A DNA stretch of 64,000 nucleotides from Dongia_B soli (GCF_034044715.1 NZ_JAXCLW010000002.1:1167366-1231365); one strand, 5' to 3'. Positions 35,988 to 45,620 are shown, counted from the first letter of the stretch. A program made the numbers and translations. The notes: generated from the letters alone by a model not told the origin.

Positions 35988-37156
35988 GGCTGCACGACCC
36001 ATTGGGAGAGGGCAACCTCATCTATATCGAGGCCAAGGCCGGGGCGGTCAAAAGGCTGAACGATGCCATCATCAAAGGTGAAAAGAGGAGATTTGAGAAA
36101 CTCCTCGCGCCACGGTGATGGATCTGCATCACACTCGAAGAAATCGGCATTGGGCAAGGCATAAAGCAGATTGATGCAGGCAGCTAAACTTACCGCGGTA
36201 CTGTAGTTTTTGGATGAGAAAGTCAGGTGGCGCATCTGCGCATAGGCAGCAATCTTCCTCGCTTCGGTAATGCCACCGACCTGGATTACATCCGGCTGAA
36301 CAACCTGGATTGCCCCTGCATCCATCAGGGCCGCGAAATTGAACTTGTTCGTCTCTGTTTCAAAGCCTGCGATTGGGATCCGCGTGCGGCGGGCCAGCTC
36401 GGCGCAGCCAGAAATATTTTCGGGTTGCGTCGGCTCTTCAAACCATCGAACGCCAATACGTTCGAATTCATCCGCATAGGCCATGGCTGTTTTGGCATCA
36501 AGCGACGTCGTTGCGTCGCACATCAGATCCAGATTTGGTCCGAGCGCCTGTCGTGCAGCTTCGACGCGTGCGATGTCTTCCTGGAAGCTTACCCGCAGAG
36601 GTGTTTCATGCAGCACACGACTATGAACAGCCGCGCCGAGGTTTCCAACCTTCATTTTGTATCCGCGATACCCGGCAGACTTCGCTTTTCCGACATCCGC
36701 TGCGAGAGCATCGAGCCCGTAATCGCGCCGGTAATATCCCGACGAAGCATAAGCCTTGATTGGCCGTGCGAACCCTCCAAGCAGCCGCCAGAGCGGTTGT
36801 CCCGCGACTTTGCCCAGAATATCCCACAAGGCAATGTCGATACCGGACAGGCAGGACAAGAGGATGCCCTTGCGGCCGTGATAGTAAGTTTCCTGATAGA
36901 TCTTCTCCCAAAGAAACTCAGGGCAGCATGGATCCTGGCCGACTATGAGCGGCTGAAGTTGCTTCTCGAGAACCGTGGTCGTGGTTGAAAATGGCCCACC
37001 CCACATAGCGGCTTCGCCCCAACCATAAATATTTGGGTCATCCGTATGAACCTTGACAAGGACAGCCTCCCGTTCCTGATACTCACCACGCGGGTAAGTC
37101 AGCGCATACGGCATCCGGTATCTGAGGCAGAATGTTTCGATTCCTGTGATCTTCAT
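35984..37156 (-). CDS. Mandelate racemase/muconate lactonizing enzyme-family protein 1
   Basis: 390 aa enolase-superfamily member with all barrel motifs: K167-M-K169, metal ligands D214 (LMCDATT), E240 (WFEEPTQ) and E266 (AGFETETN). The usual C-terminal histidine region instead reads SSKNYSTAVSL. It probably acts as a dehydratase on a sugar or hydroxy acid. Start ATG 37156; the upstream extension overlaps the ABC ATPase. It immediately follows the ABC transporter genes (10 bp), indicating that the imported compound is its substrate. Confidence 0.88.
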   Translation of the reverse strand: MKITGIETFCLRYRMPYALTYPRGEYQEREAVLVKVHTDDPNIYGWGEAAMWGGPFSTTTTVLEKQLQPLIVGQDPCCPEFLWEKIYQETYYHGRKGILLSCLSGIDIALWDILGKVAGQPLWRLLGGFARPIKAYASSGYYRRDYGLDALAADVGKAKSAGYRGYKMKVGNLGAAVHSRVLHETPLRVSFQEDIARVEAARQALGPNLDLMCDATTSLDAKTAMAYADEFERIGVRWFEEPTQPENISGCAELARRTRIPIAGFETETNKFNFAALMDAGAIQVVQPDVIQVGGITEARKIAAYAQMRHLTFSSKNYSTAVSLAACINLLYALPNADFFECDADPSPWREEFLKSPLFTFDDGIVQPFDRPGLGLDIDEVALSQWVVQP

Positions 37157-37166
37157 GCTTGCTCGC

Positions 37167-38201
37167 TCATTTATTTCGCAGACAGACCACCCGTTCCGGA
37201 TGGAGTTTAAGGCCGACCACATCCCCGACTTTGAAGGTGGTGTAGCTGTTGCTTCGGACCGTCATAGAAATGCCGCTGTCAGTGATAACGTATTCGGTGA
37301 CTCCGCCGAGGAACCGGGTTTGAATTATTCGCCCCGTCAGTTCGGCAGCCGCGCCCAATTTGACGAGCTGTATGTCTTCCGGCCGGATAGCGATGTGCTC
37401 TACATTGCCTGCAGGATCATCTGCCAGGTTGATCACCTGACCGCCGGAACAGACGAACGTACGATTCCCATTGATACTCCCCTTGATGACATTTGCGCCG
37501 CCGATGAAATCCGCCACGAACGCTGTCTGTGGATAGCGATAGAGGCGGTCCGGCGTATCGAGCTGTTCGATTGAACCACCGTTCATCACGGCAACAAAAT
37601 CGGATAGAACGAGCGCCTCGCTTTGGTCATGCGTTACGAAGACTGTTGTGATCTTGAGTTCCCGGACGATGCGATTAATCTCATCGCGCATTTCCTCCCG
37701 CAACTTTAAGTCAAGGGCGGAAAGTGGTTCATCAAGGAGCAGAATATCGGGCTTTATAACGAGGGCTCTTGCCAGCGCGACGCGCTGCTGCTGGCCACCC
37801 GACAAGCGTTTTGGAGAACGGTCTGCGAACTGGCTCATCCGCACGATGTCTAGCGCCTCCTTGATGCGCGTATCGCGATCCGCACGGCTGATATTGCGCA
37901 TTTTCAAACCGAAGGCCACATTGTCCGCAACGCTCATATGCGGAAAGAGTGCGTAGGACTGGAACACCATACCGATGTTCCGCTTTCGCGCGGGGGTGTG
38001 GGTGATGTCCCGACCAGCCAGTGTGATCGTGCCAGCCGTCGGTTCTTCGAATCCGGCAATCATTCGAAGGGTTGTTGTCTTTCCGCAGCCCGATGGCCCA
38101 AGGAGGCTGAGCACCTCACCTTGCGAAAGCGAGAAGCTGACTCCTTTAACCGCGCGCGCTGCGCCGAAGGACTTCTCAATATTTTCCAGTTGTAACGTCA
38201 C
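37167..38201 (-). CDS. Spermidine/putrescine-type ABC transporter ATPase
   Basis: 344 aa ATP-binding subunit. Walker A GPSGCGKTT, Q-loop FQSYALFPHM, signature LSGGQQQR, Walker B LLLDEPLSALD and switch histidine VTHDQ; the C-terminal ~110 residues are a TOBE-type regulatory domain (IAIRPEDIQLV). Powers the two permeases encoded upstream. In this position within a catabolic operon it more likely imports an organic acid than polyamine. Confidence 0.93.
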   Translation of the reverse strand: MTLQLENIEKSFGAARAVKGVSFSLSQGEVLSLLGPSGCGKTTTLRMIAGFEEPTAGTITLAGRDITHTPARKRNIGMVFQSYALFPHMSVADNVAFGLKMRNISRADRDTRIKEALDIVRMSQFADRSPKRLSGGQQQRVALARALVIKPDILLLDEPLSALDLKLREEMRDEINRIVRELKITTVFVTHDQSEALVLSDFVAVMNGGSIEQLDTPDRLYRYPQTAFVADFIGGANVIKGSINGNRTFVCSGGQVINLADDPAGNVEHIAIRPEDIQLVKLGAAAELTGRIIQTRFLGGVTEYVITDSGISMTVRSNSYTTFKVGDVVGLKLHPERVVCLRNK

Positions 38202-38255
38202 TATTCACCGCCACGAGTTGAGGATCGGACGCTTTATCGCCCGATCCACCAATTC

Positions 38256-39317
38256 CTACTGAGCTTTAGCCTTGGCCTTCTGCCAAACTTCGGTCGCCTT
38301 CCGCTCGTAGGCGGCTCCCAGATCGCGCTGGAACTGAACATGCGACATGTTTGCCGTCAGGTTATCGAGGTCGAGGGTGCGTTTCGTGTCGCTGTCCATC
38401 AGTGCAACCGCTTTGGCGTTTGCCGGTGAATATCCAACTGCCTTGCCAAGTTGAGCTTGGGTTTCGGGCGAGATTACATGGTCGATGAAAGCGTAGGCCG
38501 CCTCTGGATGGGGTGCTTCCTTGATGAGGCAGGGTCCATCATACCAAGCGATGAACCCTTCTTCAGGATAAGCGAGCTCAATTTTAAGTCCCTTGGCCTT
38601 TGCCTGTCGGAAGCCGCCGTCATCGGTGTCGGCGATCCAAATCTCCCCCGTCGCCAGAAGCTGCGCCATTTCGTCGTAATGTTGGTAGACGGTTCTGACC
38701 TGGCTCATATCCGCCGCAAGCGTTTCCGCCACTTTCTTCCATTGGTCGTCGCTCAATGGGCCATAGGTGTAGCCAGCCTGGAAGATGGTCCGATACGCCT
38801 GTTCATTGGCCTTATCGATCTTGCCGATACGGCCTTTATACTTGCCTGAATAGACATCCTTCCAGGAGGTGATCCGTCCGCCGGTCTTTTCGGGATTGTA
38901 GGCGATCAGGCCGTTGGTGCCCCATGAGTAAGTCACATGATCGTAGACACCATCTGCCTTCGGTTTCTGGAATTGAGGATAGAGGTCTTTGAAGTTCGTC
39001 AGCTTTGAGACATCGATGGGATCGATCAGGCCCTGCTTCATTGCAACTTCCTCCTGACCGACTCCGAGGAAGACCACGTCATATGTGCCGAGACCAGCAG
39101 CCCGAACCTTGTTCATGGCTTCTTTTTCATCAGCGTAGTAGTCGATATTGACTTTGGTCCCGTATTTTTTCTCGAAGCTGGGCAGCGCATAGTCAACATA
39201 GTTTCCCCAGCTCAAGACGTTGATTTCGCCGCCGATCTTTTGTTCAGCCCACGCCTTGCGGCTGAGTCCGACCGTGATCGCTGCGGCAGACACGGTGAGC
39301 ATTTGACGTCGATTCAT
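38256..39317 (-). CDS. Spermidine/putrescine-type ABC substrate-binding protein
   Basis: 353 aa periplasmic protein. N-terminal MNRRQMLTVSAAAITVGLSRKAWA is a signal with a paired arginine (Tat- or Sec-type). The mature part begins INVLSWGNYVDYALPSFEKK, as in PotD/PotF. GGGAGG precedes ATG 39317. Ligand specificity cannot be read from the sequence. Confidence 0.92.
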   Translation of the reverse strand: MNRRQMLTVSAAAITVGLSRKAWAEQKIGGEINVLSWGNYVDYALPSFEKKYGTKVNIDYYADEKEAMNKVRAAGLGTYDVVFLGVGQEEVAMKQGLIDPIDVSKLTNFKDLYPQFQKPKADGVYDHVTYSWGTNGLIAYNPEKTGGRITSWKDVYSGKYKGRIGKIDKANEQAYRTIFQAGYTYGPLSDDQWKKVAETLAADMSQVRTVYQHYDEMAQLLATGEIWIADTDDGGFRQAKAKGLKIELAYPEEGFIAWYDGPCLIKEAPHPEAAYAFIDHVISPETQAQLGKAVGYSPANAKAVALMDSDTKRTLDLDNLTANMSHVQFQRDLGAAYERKATEVWQKAKAKAQ

Positions 39318-39335
39318 GTTTTCCTCCCTGACGCT

Positions 39336-40112
39336 CTATTTTCTCTCTGACAAAGTGAGACGGAAGGCGGCAATACTGAGAACCAGTGTTGCCACCAGGA
39401 TTAATGCCGAGACGGCATTGATTTCCGGTGTAATGCCAACCTTGACTATGGAGTAGATTCGAATTGGCAGCGTGGTTGTGCCTGCAGTCGTCAAGAAGAA
39501 GCTGACAACGAATTCACCGATTGAAATGGTGAATGCAAAAAGTGCCGCACCGATAATGCCCGGCGCGATGCCTGGTATTGTGATCCGAAAGAGCACTCCA
39601 AGCTCGCCTGCGCCGAGGCCGCGTGCCGCTTCCTCCAATGACTTGTCGAACCGCGCCAAACTCGAAATGAGGATAAAGGTGCAGTATGGCAGCGCCAGGA
39701 GAATGTGACCTAAGAGGACCGCGAAGAAGCCCGCCTGGAAACCCACGAAGCGGGCGAACAGCAGGAGCGAGACCCCCATGATGATGCCGGGCGCCAGCAT
39801 CGGCAGTGTCGTCAGCAATATGAAGGCGCTTTTGCCGCGGAATTCGTGGCGCACGATTGCCAGAGCGGCAAAAAGTCCAAGCGTCGTAGCAATCAACGTC
39901 GAGGCCGCACCGACCTGAAGGCTTGTCCACAAAGACTGCAGCGTTTTAGCGTTCTGGAGAAGCGCCCCATACCAGTGCCATGTCAGATGCTGGATCGGCA
40001 GGGTGGTAATGGTCGCCTCGTTGAAGCTCGTCAGAACCACCAGTCCAATCGGCAGATAGATGATCATATAGACGAGAAGTGTGAAAAGTCCGAGTAGCCA
40101 GCGGGCCAACAT
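39336..40112 (-). CDS. ABC transporter permease, PotC type
   Basis: About 258 aa with six predicted membrane helices and the EAA loop EEAARGLGAGELGVLFRITIP. ATG 40112 is preferred, with AGGA eight bases upstream; a TTG at 40136 inside the preceding gene is the alternative. Pairs with the PotB-type permease encoded 10 bp upstream. Confidence 0.9.
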   Translation of the reverse strand: MLARWLLGLFTLLVYMIIYLPIGLVVLTSFNEATITTLPIQHLTWHWYGALLQNAKTLQSLWTSLQVGAASTLIATTLGLFAALAIVRHEFRGKSAFILLTTLPMLAPGIIMGVSLLLFARFVGFQAGFFAVLLGHILLALPYCTFILISSLARFDKSLEEAARGLGAGELGVLFRITIPGIAPGIIGAALFAFTISIGEFVVSFFLTTAGTTTLPIRIYSIVKVGITPEINAVSALILVATLVLSIAAFRLTLSERK

Positions 40113-40122
40113 GTCACTCGTC

Positions 40123-41007
40123 CTACTGCTGCCCAAGCAAATTGCGGTTGATATTGAGGAAGCGCCCCACGATCAGCAAACAAGCTAGGATGCTGGCAAG
40201 TAACACCATCGAAAGTGCTGCGCCGAGCGGCCAATTGAAATCCGAGAAGGCGGTGGTGATAAGATTGCCATACATCATGCCCTTTAGGCCCCCTAGCATA
40301 TTCGGAACCACGTATTCACCGATGGCGGGAATGAAGGTGATGACGCAGCCCGCCAGAATACCGGGAGCGATCAGCGGCAATGTCACATAGATGAAACGGC
40401 GAACTGGATCTGCGCCGAGGTTCTCTGCCGCTTCCAGGACTGAATCATCGAGGCGCTCGATGGATGCGTAGATAGGCACGAGCATATACGGCAGGTATAT
40501 GTAAACCAGGCCAATGACGACAGAAGCTTTGGTGAAAAGGAGCTTGATTGGCTCATCGATAAACCCCAGCGAGCCAAGCGCCCAATTCAGCAGGCCGGAT
40601 TCCCCAATTACGAGATTCCAGGAATAAGTGCGAATGAGGACGCTGACCCAGCCGGGCACAATCAGCGCCAAAACCAGCAAGACGCGCCACCGCACTGGCA
40701 CGAACCGGACGATGAAATAAGCCAGCGGCAACGCCAGCGCGAGCGAGGCGAGCGTTGTCAGCAACGCCATATAGGCGGAGGAGACCAGCGTGCCGAGATA
40801 GATTGGGTCCGAGAAGATCGCCTGATATTGGGTAAGCTGTATTTGTTGCTGGACCAGATAGTTCTCATCGGTGGTCCAAAAGCTATAGATCGCCATCAGC
40901 GAGATCGGCGCCACAAAGAGCACAATCAGCGTCAGCAATGGCGGCATCAAAAAGCACAGGAACTGCCTTTTCGAGTGAACTGCCTGGCTATTTGCTTTTC
41001 GACCCAA
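40123..41007 (-). CDS. ABC transporter permease, PotB type
   Basis: 294 aa, six membrane helices, EAA loop EAAENLGADPVRRFIYVTLP. First gene of the nine-gene operon 31560-41007; its start faces the LysR gene across 101 bp. Confidence 0.92.
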   Translation of the reverse strand: MGRKANSQAVHSKRQFLCFLMPPLLTLIVLFVAPISLMAIYSFWTTDENYLVQQQIQLTQYQAIFSDPIYLGTLVSSAYMALLTTLASLALALPLAYFIVRFVPVRWRVLLVLALIVPGWVSVLIRTYSWNLVIGESGLLNWALGSLGFIDEPIKLLFTKASVVIGLVYIYLPYMLVPIYASIERLDDSVLEAAENLGADPVRRFIYVTLPLIAPGILAGCVITFIPAIGEYVVPNMLGGLKGMMYGNLITTAFSDFNWPLGAALSMVLLASILACLLIVGRFLNINRNLLGQQ

Positions 41008-41108
41008 TGGTTCAACTCCGTCCCTGCTTGTCAGAAAGAATATGAAGTCTTAGAATATTTAACAAATTTATTAGATTAATAATAAGCATAACAAACTGAA
41101 ATATAGGA
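41008..41108. promoter_or_regulatory. AT-rich divergent promoter between the catabolic operon and lysR gene
   Basis: 101 bp, with 41035-41105 markedly AT-rich compared with the surroundings (AATATTTAACAAATTTATTA…). Divergent LysR arrangement suggests the regulator binds here and controls both transcripts. Exact -10/-35 and T-N11-A boxes are not certain. Confidence 0.6.
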
Positions 41109-41963
41109 ATGACGGCGGACCTCGATATTGATCTCTTGCGAACCTTTGCCACCGTCCATCAGGCGGGTGGCTTCTCGCAGGCGGCCGACGTGCTCTGCCG
41201 CAGCCAACCGGCGATCAGTTTGCAGATTAAGCGTCTCGAGGAACGTGTCGGCGCGAAGGTGTTCGAGCGCGGCGGTATGCGTGGCGTTCCGCTAACCCCC
41301 GCCGGACTTATCCTTCTTGAATATGCCCGGCAGATCATTGCGCTTCATGATGAAGCCCTTGCCCGGCTCACCTCGCCGAAGATCAAGACATTTATTCGGC
41401 TCGGTATCTTGGAGGAGCTGGGCAACTACCGACTACCTGCGGTTTTGCACTCATTCTCCAAGGTATTCCCCGACGCAAATTTGCAGGTTCAGGTGAAACT
41501 GAGCAATCACCTCCTGATCGAGATGCTGCAGGGACGGCTGGACATCATCGTGATCGCATCCGAAGCAGATGTGCCGGATGCCGTGCCACTTTGGTCGGAG
41601 CAACTCGTGTGGGTGGCCTCGAGCAGCACATCGAATTCGGTACAAGTTCCGCTGCCCCTGGTAACGCTTCCGGAGCCAAGCTTTTACCGAAGGGCGGCGA
41701 TACGAGCTCTTAACAAAAGTGGCCAGCAGTGGGCCTCCGTTTGCACGAGCAGCACAATGGCAGGCATTCGGGCGTCAGTCATCGCGGGCCTCGGCATCAC
41801 GGCGATGGGAAAGACTGAAGTAACAGAGGGCCTCCGTATTCTCGGACCGGAATATAGCTTACCCAAACTTGCTGACGCTGATGTCGTCATTTATTTCAGA
41901 GACAAGGAATTCGAATCGGTTGCCCACGCGCTTGCGACGCATATCCGCAAGAGCATTGCATAG
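41109..41963 (+). CDS. LysR-family transcriptional regulator
   Basis: 284 aa. N-terminal winged helix (LLRTFATVHQAGGFSQAADVL, SQPAISLQIKRLEERVGAKVFER) followed by the periplasmic-binding-like effector domain. Divergent from the transporter operon and followed by an HpcH/HpaI aldolase gene 37 bp later, so it probably senses the pathway substrate or an intermediate. ATG 41109 follows AGGA closely. Confidence 0.92.
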   Translation: MTADLDIDLLRTFATVHQAGGFSQAADVLCRSQPAISLQIKRLEERVGAKVFERGGMRGVPLTPAGLILLEYARQIIALHDEALARLTSPKIKTFIRLGILEELGNYRLPAVLHSFSKVFPDANLQVQVKLSNHLLIEMLQGRLDIIVIASEADVPDAVPLWSEQLVWVASSSTSNSVQVPLPLVTLPEPSFYRRAAIRALNKSGQQWASVCTSSTMAGIRASVIAGLGITAMGKTEVTEGLRILGPEYSLPKLADADVVIYFRDKEFESVAHALATHIRKSIA

Positions 41964-42000
41964 TGCTCGGCCGCGATTCTGAGAATTAAGAAGGACGATC

Positions 42001-42732
42001 ATGACAGAGAAATTTGTACCCGCTGCCGCCTTCTGGCTCGAAACGGATAATCAAAAAGCCTGCGAGATCGCCAAGCTCGCAGATTTCGAAATTGTTCTCT
42101 TTGACATGGAGCATGGCACGATCAATTTGGAAACGCTCGATCGATTGCTACCGTTTTGCCAGGCGATTGGCCTGAAAGCCTACGTACGTTTGGCCGAAGC
42201 CACACGATCCAATATCCAGAATGCCCTCGATATCGGCGCCGATGCGATCATCTTGCCGCAGCTGCGAGACACTGAACACGCGCGCGAAGTTACCGAATAC
42301 GCAAAATTTGCGCCCTTGGGCAGTCGAGGCGTCGGATACAGTCGCACTCAGAGATATCAAGGCGCGGACAACGCATTCCTGGCCGCTGAGAACCAAAGAC
42401 TTTGCTATGCAATGATCGAAACGGAGCGCGCGTTGATGGAAGCATCTGCCATTGCCCGCTTGCCCTGTGTCGATGGCTTATTCATGGGACCCGCTGACCT
42501 TTCAGTGGCCAGAAGGCGTGGAGCTTTCGGCGGAACGGAGGCCGACATTACCGATCTCGTTGCTATTGCTACCGCGGCACGGGAGGCCGGAAAGCATTGG
42601 GGGGTGCCCGTCGCGAATCCGTCGCTGCGAAAGGCTGCACTGCCCTTCCGACCAGCTTTCGTTACATTGGGTGATGATCTATCCGCACTTTCAGCCGGAT
42701 TTCACGCTCTTCGACAGCAATTAAATAAGTGA
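42001..42732 (+). CDS. HpcH/HpaI-family aldolase 2
   Basis: 243 aa, related to aldolase 1 at 34447 but clearly diverged. FDMEHGT, DAIILPQLRD, FAPLGSRGVGYS, AMIETERAL and VDGLFMGPADLSVARR correspond block by block. It sits behind the LysR gene on the opposite transcript; two aldolases may serve two branches, two substrates or two enantiomers. ATG 42001 has AAGGACG upstream. Confidence 0.9.
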   Translation: MTEKFVPAAAFWLETDNQKACEIAKLADFEIVLFDMEHGTINLETLDRLLPFCQAIGLKAYVRLAEATRSNIQNALDIGADAIILPQLRDTEHAREVTEYAKFAPLGSRGVGYSRTQRYQGADNAFLAAENQRLCYAMIETERALMEASAIARLPCVDGLFMGPADLSVARRRGAFGGTEADITDLVAIATAAREAGKHWGVPVANPSLRKAALPFRPAFVTLGDDLSALSAGFHALRQQLNK

Positions 42733-42768
42733 TTTAGGCATCACGGTTCCAGGAAGCTGAACGCCGCC

Positions 42769-43011
42769 TCACTGTGTTTCAGCACCGAAGTGGGACCCCG
42801 ACCAGAACAGCCCTAATACCTTGAATCGACGAAACCGAAAGCCGTGCAGGGCCTGACGAGACGCGACCGCAACCGCGATGATTTTCTTCTGTTGGACTGA
42901 GAGAGCGCCTTCAGAAAACACGGCATTGTCGAAAACCCAGAAGGCTTTGATGCTATCGGGTCCGCTCTCGTCCAGCTTCTTCAATCGACTCAGATTTTTT
43001 ATATCAAACAT
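42769..43011 (-). pseudogene. Carboxymuconolactone decarboxylase-family gene, 3' truncated
   Basis: GGGAG seven bases before ATG 43011 and a normal N-terminus (MFDIKNLSRLKKLDESGPD… LSVQQKKIIAVAVA). After AVAVAS the usual CxxC active-site segment is replaced by unrelated sequence from about 42872 to the stop at 42769. The replacing sequence contains AAGTGGGACCCCGACC, similar to IS21-type ends, so insertion/deletion by an element is likely. Confidence 0.65.
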
Positions 43012-43277
43012 CAGTATTCTCCCTGATTAGATCAATCCTCAGGCAAATCGTCTGTGTTTAATTCACGCCGTGCCCGAGCGTGCACGCCGGCTAATCGGTG
43101 AAGTGTCGATGATGTTCCGGCCGCAGGGTATGGATTTTTTGGATCGTGGGACACCAATTGCCGACCCCCGGATCGTTTGTTTGAGGCAGCATATGGCCGC
43201 AACCTGAGTTTAGCGATGGTGCGCCGTCCATTGGCATCGCCTGGTCCTTCCAATGCAATTGACGAGGAGAGAGCAGT

Positions 43278-43361
43278 ATGAATAGAAAAGCAATCTTTAC
43301 CTTTCTCGCACTGGCTGGTGGCGCATTCCTAAATGCGAAACTTCGTCGGGCGCACCGGTAG
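43278..43361 (+). CDS. 27-residue leader/small membrane peptide
   Basis: ATG 43278 is preceded by GAGGAGAGAG. The product MNRKAIFTFLALAGGAFL + NAKLRRAHR has a short hydrophobic segment with basic flanks. It stops one base before the ATG of the HPP-family gene (TAGAATG), so it may couple its translation. May be a small membrane protein or a leader peptide. Confidence 0.5.
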   Translation: MNRKAIFTFLALAGGAFLNAKLRRAHR

Positions 43362-43362
43362 A

Positions 43363-44321
43363 ATGAAAAAGACGCTTTTACGCCGTGAAAATTTGGTCAA
43401 ACTATTTGCCGAATTTCTTGCCGTAATGTTTTCGGGAGGAATTGGCCTTGCTGCAGGTTCCACGGGAATATCGTTGATTCTATTTCCGGAAATTGCGGCG
43501 TTATCGTTCGATGTATTTTCCCGTCCTAGAGGAAAATGGGCAACTCAACCTGTCAGGCTGATCATTACCCCGACCATAACCGCGGCGCTAGGTGTGATCG
43601 TCACCCGTTATTGGGAATATGGCGCATTCGCTATAACAGCTATTACTCTTCTTAGTCTTATTACCATCAAATTGCTGCGGTCGAATATTGGGGCAGCGAT
43701 CTCCGCAGGCGTGCTCCCAATGGTTCTCGGGGTGACAAGTTGGGTCTATCCCATCGCCATTTTCTCAGGACTTGTTGCGCTTGCAGCTGCACTGACCCTT
43801 TGGAAGCAATTCGATCCTCATATTTACTTGTCTGAAGGAAAAAAAGAGAGTCAAATTATTGACGCTGCCGAAACGCCACCCAAAGATAAATTTTGGATTT
43901 TCGCGTTGACGGGATTTGTATTGGTCTCTGGTGCGGCGGCACAAGCAACTGATTTACGATTTCTCTTGTTTCCCCCCTTATTGTCGTGGCCTACGAATTG
44001 TTTGGCCACCCAGAGCTTCCGGGCTGGATGTCGCGGCCGGTACTGTTTCCTCTCGTATGTTTCCTGACAGCCTCGGTCGGCTTGTTTGCCAACTCTACAC
44101 TTCACGCCGATTTTTTGGGAGTTTCGTTCACGATGGTTTGTTCGATTGCGATTTTGAGGGCGTTCAAGGTCCATATGCCACCTGCGTTGGCAGTCGGCTT
44201 GATACCGTTTGTGATTGTCCATCCCACCTTTTGGTATCCAATATCGGTGTCTCTGGGCGCTTCCGCTTTGATCGCGTCCGCTGGCGTCTACACATCCCTC
44301 AACCGCAGGCACGCAAGCTGA
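43363..44321 (+). pseudogene. HPP-family integral membrane protein, frameshifted
   Basis: Two overlapping frames (43363 to about 43977, then to 44321) form one ~318-codon membrane protein. The joined region would read DLRFLLFPPLIVVAYELFGHPE, the hallmark of HPP-family proteins, with further helices to YTSLNRRHAS. The frame is lost at a run of six C (43972-43977) where seven are needed. Such proteins are proposed nitrite or anion transporters. The homopolymer position makes a read error or slippage plausible; otherwise a recent pseudogene. Confidence 0.7.
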
Positions 44322-44411
44322 GCACACACGGCGCTTGACAGGATAGACCAGCGGCTAGAAGCGATTGAAACAGGGTGTTGGGGCTTCCACGGTGGCCTTG
44401 ATAGGTGCGAG

Positions 44412-44616
44412 CTCGGCGATCCGCTCCAGGGCCTCCTTGGCGATGGCAGAGCCCTGCGCCAGATGGATGTCGAAGAACTTGCGCCGGACGTGCGCCAGAC
44501 AGGCGACCTCCTTGATCTTGGCTGTTCGATAAAGCTCCTCGAACCCGGCATAGCCATCGGCATGCAGCCAGCCCTCGAAGTCCTTGAGGTGCTGCCGGGG
44601 CCACTTGCCCTTGCGG
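44412..44616 (-). pseudogene. IS66 transposase (tnpC) internal fragment
   Basis: Reads RKGKWPRQHLKDFEG, LHADGYAGFEELYR, VACLAHVRRKFFDIH and ALERIAEL, the middle of IS66 TnpC including the second catalytic aspartate (HADGYAG). Homology stops near 44412, so the C-terminal third is lost. It is the continuation of the N-terminal part at 46998-47871. Confidence 0.85.
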
Positions 44617-44689
44617 GTAAGCGCCGATTGCGGGGGACACACAGCCTGAAATCCGACCCTCTAAGGCTCTCGGTGAAGCTAAACGCAAC

Positions 44690-45468
44690 TTGTGTTTAGC
44701 AACCGATAGAATCGCCTAAACCTCGCCCTATTTCACGCTCGCAAGCTGGCAGAATGCTCGGCCTCCTTGATGTAAACCATGGTCGGTACTGCCTTGCTTA
44801 CAAAGCGGACGAAATCGACCTGGCGCTGCCATCTGTATTCCCAACACCATCTGAGTCTTCAATCGCTAGAATTGCACCAGAAAAACTACAAATCTAATCG
44901 GCGCGTCGACGGCTCTGTTCGATATTCATCTTGGTTTCGCGCGATCGCGCAGGTTACTGCATGTTGCCGAGATCATGTTTTACCGAAGTCAAAGTCATCT
45001 GCCGATGCGCCTACGCGGGGACAGGTGCTAGTTTTCAATCACCCGATGGCCAGTTCAACTTCCCAATTCTCCTTGATCGGAGCCTTGGCTGCACATTCAC
45101 ATTCGACATTCAGGTAGTGCGCTTGTGTTACGAGAGAATAGGCAGCTGCTCTGCTCATATGGTCCTGAATATGTGCTAAATCGTCTCTGCTTCGAGCTGA
45201 AGGCGGATTTGCGCAGGAACAATCCAGCTGTCTCACCGGATCTATGGCAACCAGCCAAGCATGCGAATTACGCCAGCGTCGCCTCCAGCTACACCAAGGC
45301 GCTCTCCGACCTCTGGTCACAAGAACGAGTCTATGAGCACCGAAGATAATCAAAGGACGTTTGGACACACAATCAGGCCCCTCAAGTTCGCTCGACTACA
45401 TACATTCACTGCAGCAAAGGATAATAACTTCCGCATCGGCGCGGTGGTCAAACCTCGGAGACGGGAGA
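44690..45468. other. Unassigned sequence inside the inserted segment
   Basis: Several short open frames (for example 45125-45349, LNRLCFELKADLRRNNPAV…) lack ribosome sites, and I recognise no family. Probably gene debris. Confidence 0.3.
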
Positions 45469-45524
45469 TGCAGGTAGCTGGGATTCGCCGTGTGGGCGCA
45501 CCGGTGGAAATGATTGAGCTCTAA
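45469..45524 (+). pseudogene. 5' fragment of an alcohol dehydrogenase-like gene
   Basis: GGGAG precedes ATG, and the product MQVAGIRRVGAPVEMIEL resembles the first strand of zinc-type alcohol dehydrogenases/quinone reductases, then stops. Very short, so the call is tentative. Confidence 0.3.
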
Positions 45525-45620
45525 GAACGTGATGATAATGGCCTGGGTGACCGACCGATTTCAGCGACAAACAGCTGAGGTCGTGGAGTAAGGAGTCCCT
45601 GCAACGCTAGGAAGGCAATC

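Noticed and set aside
43032..43253. 73-codon minus-strand frame
   Set aside because: No ribosome site or family resemblance; lies in debris next to the truncated CMD gene.
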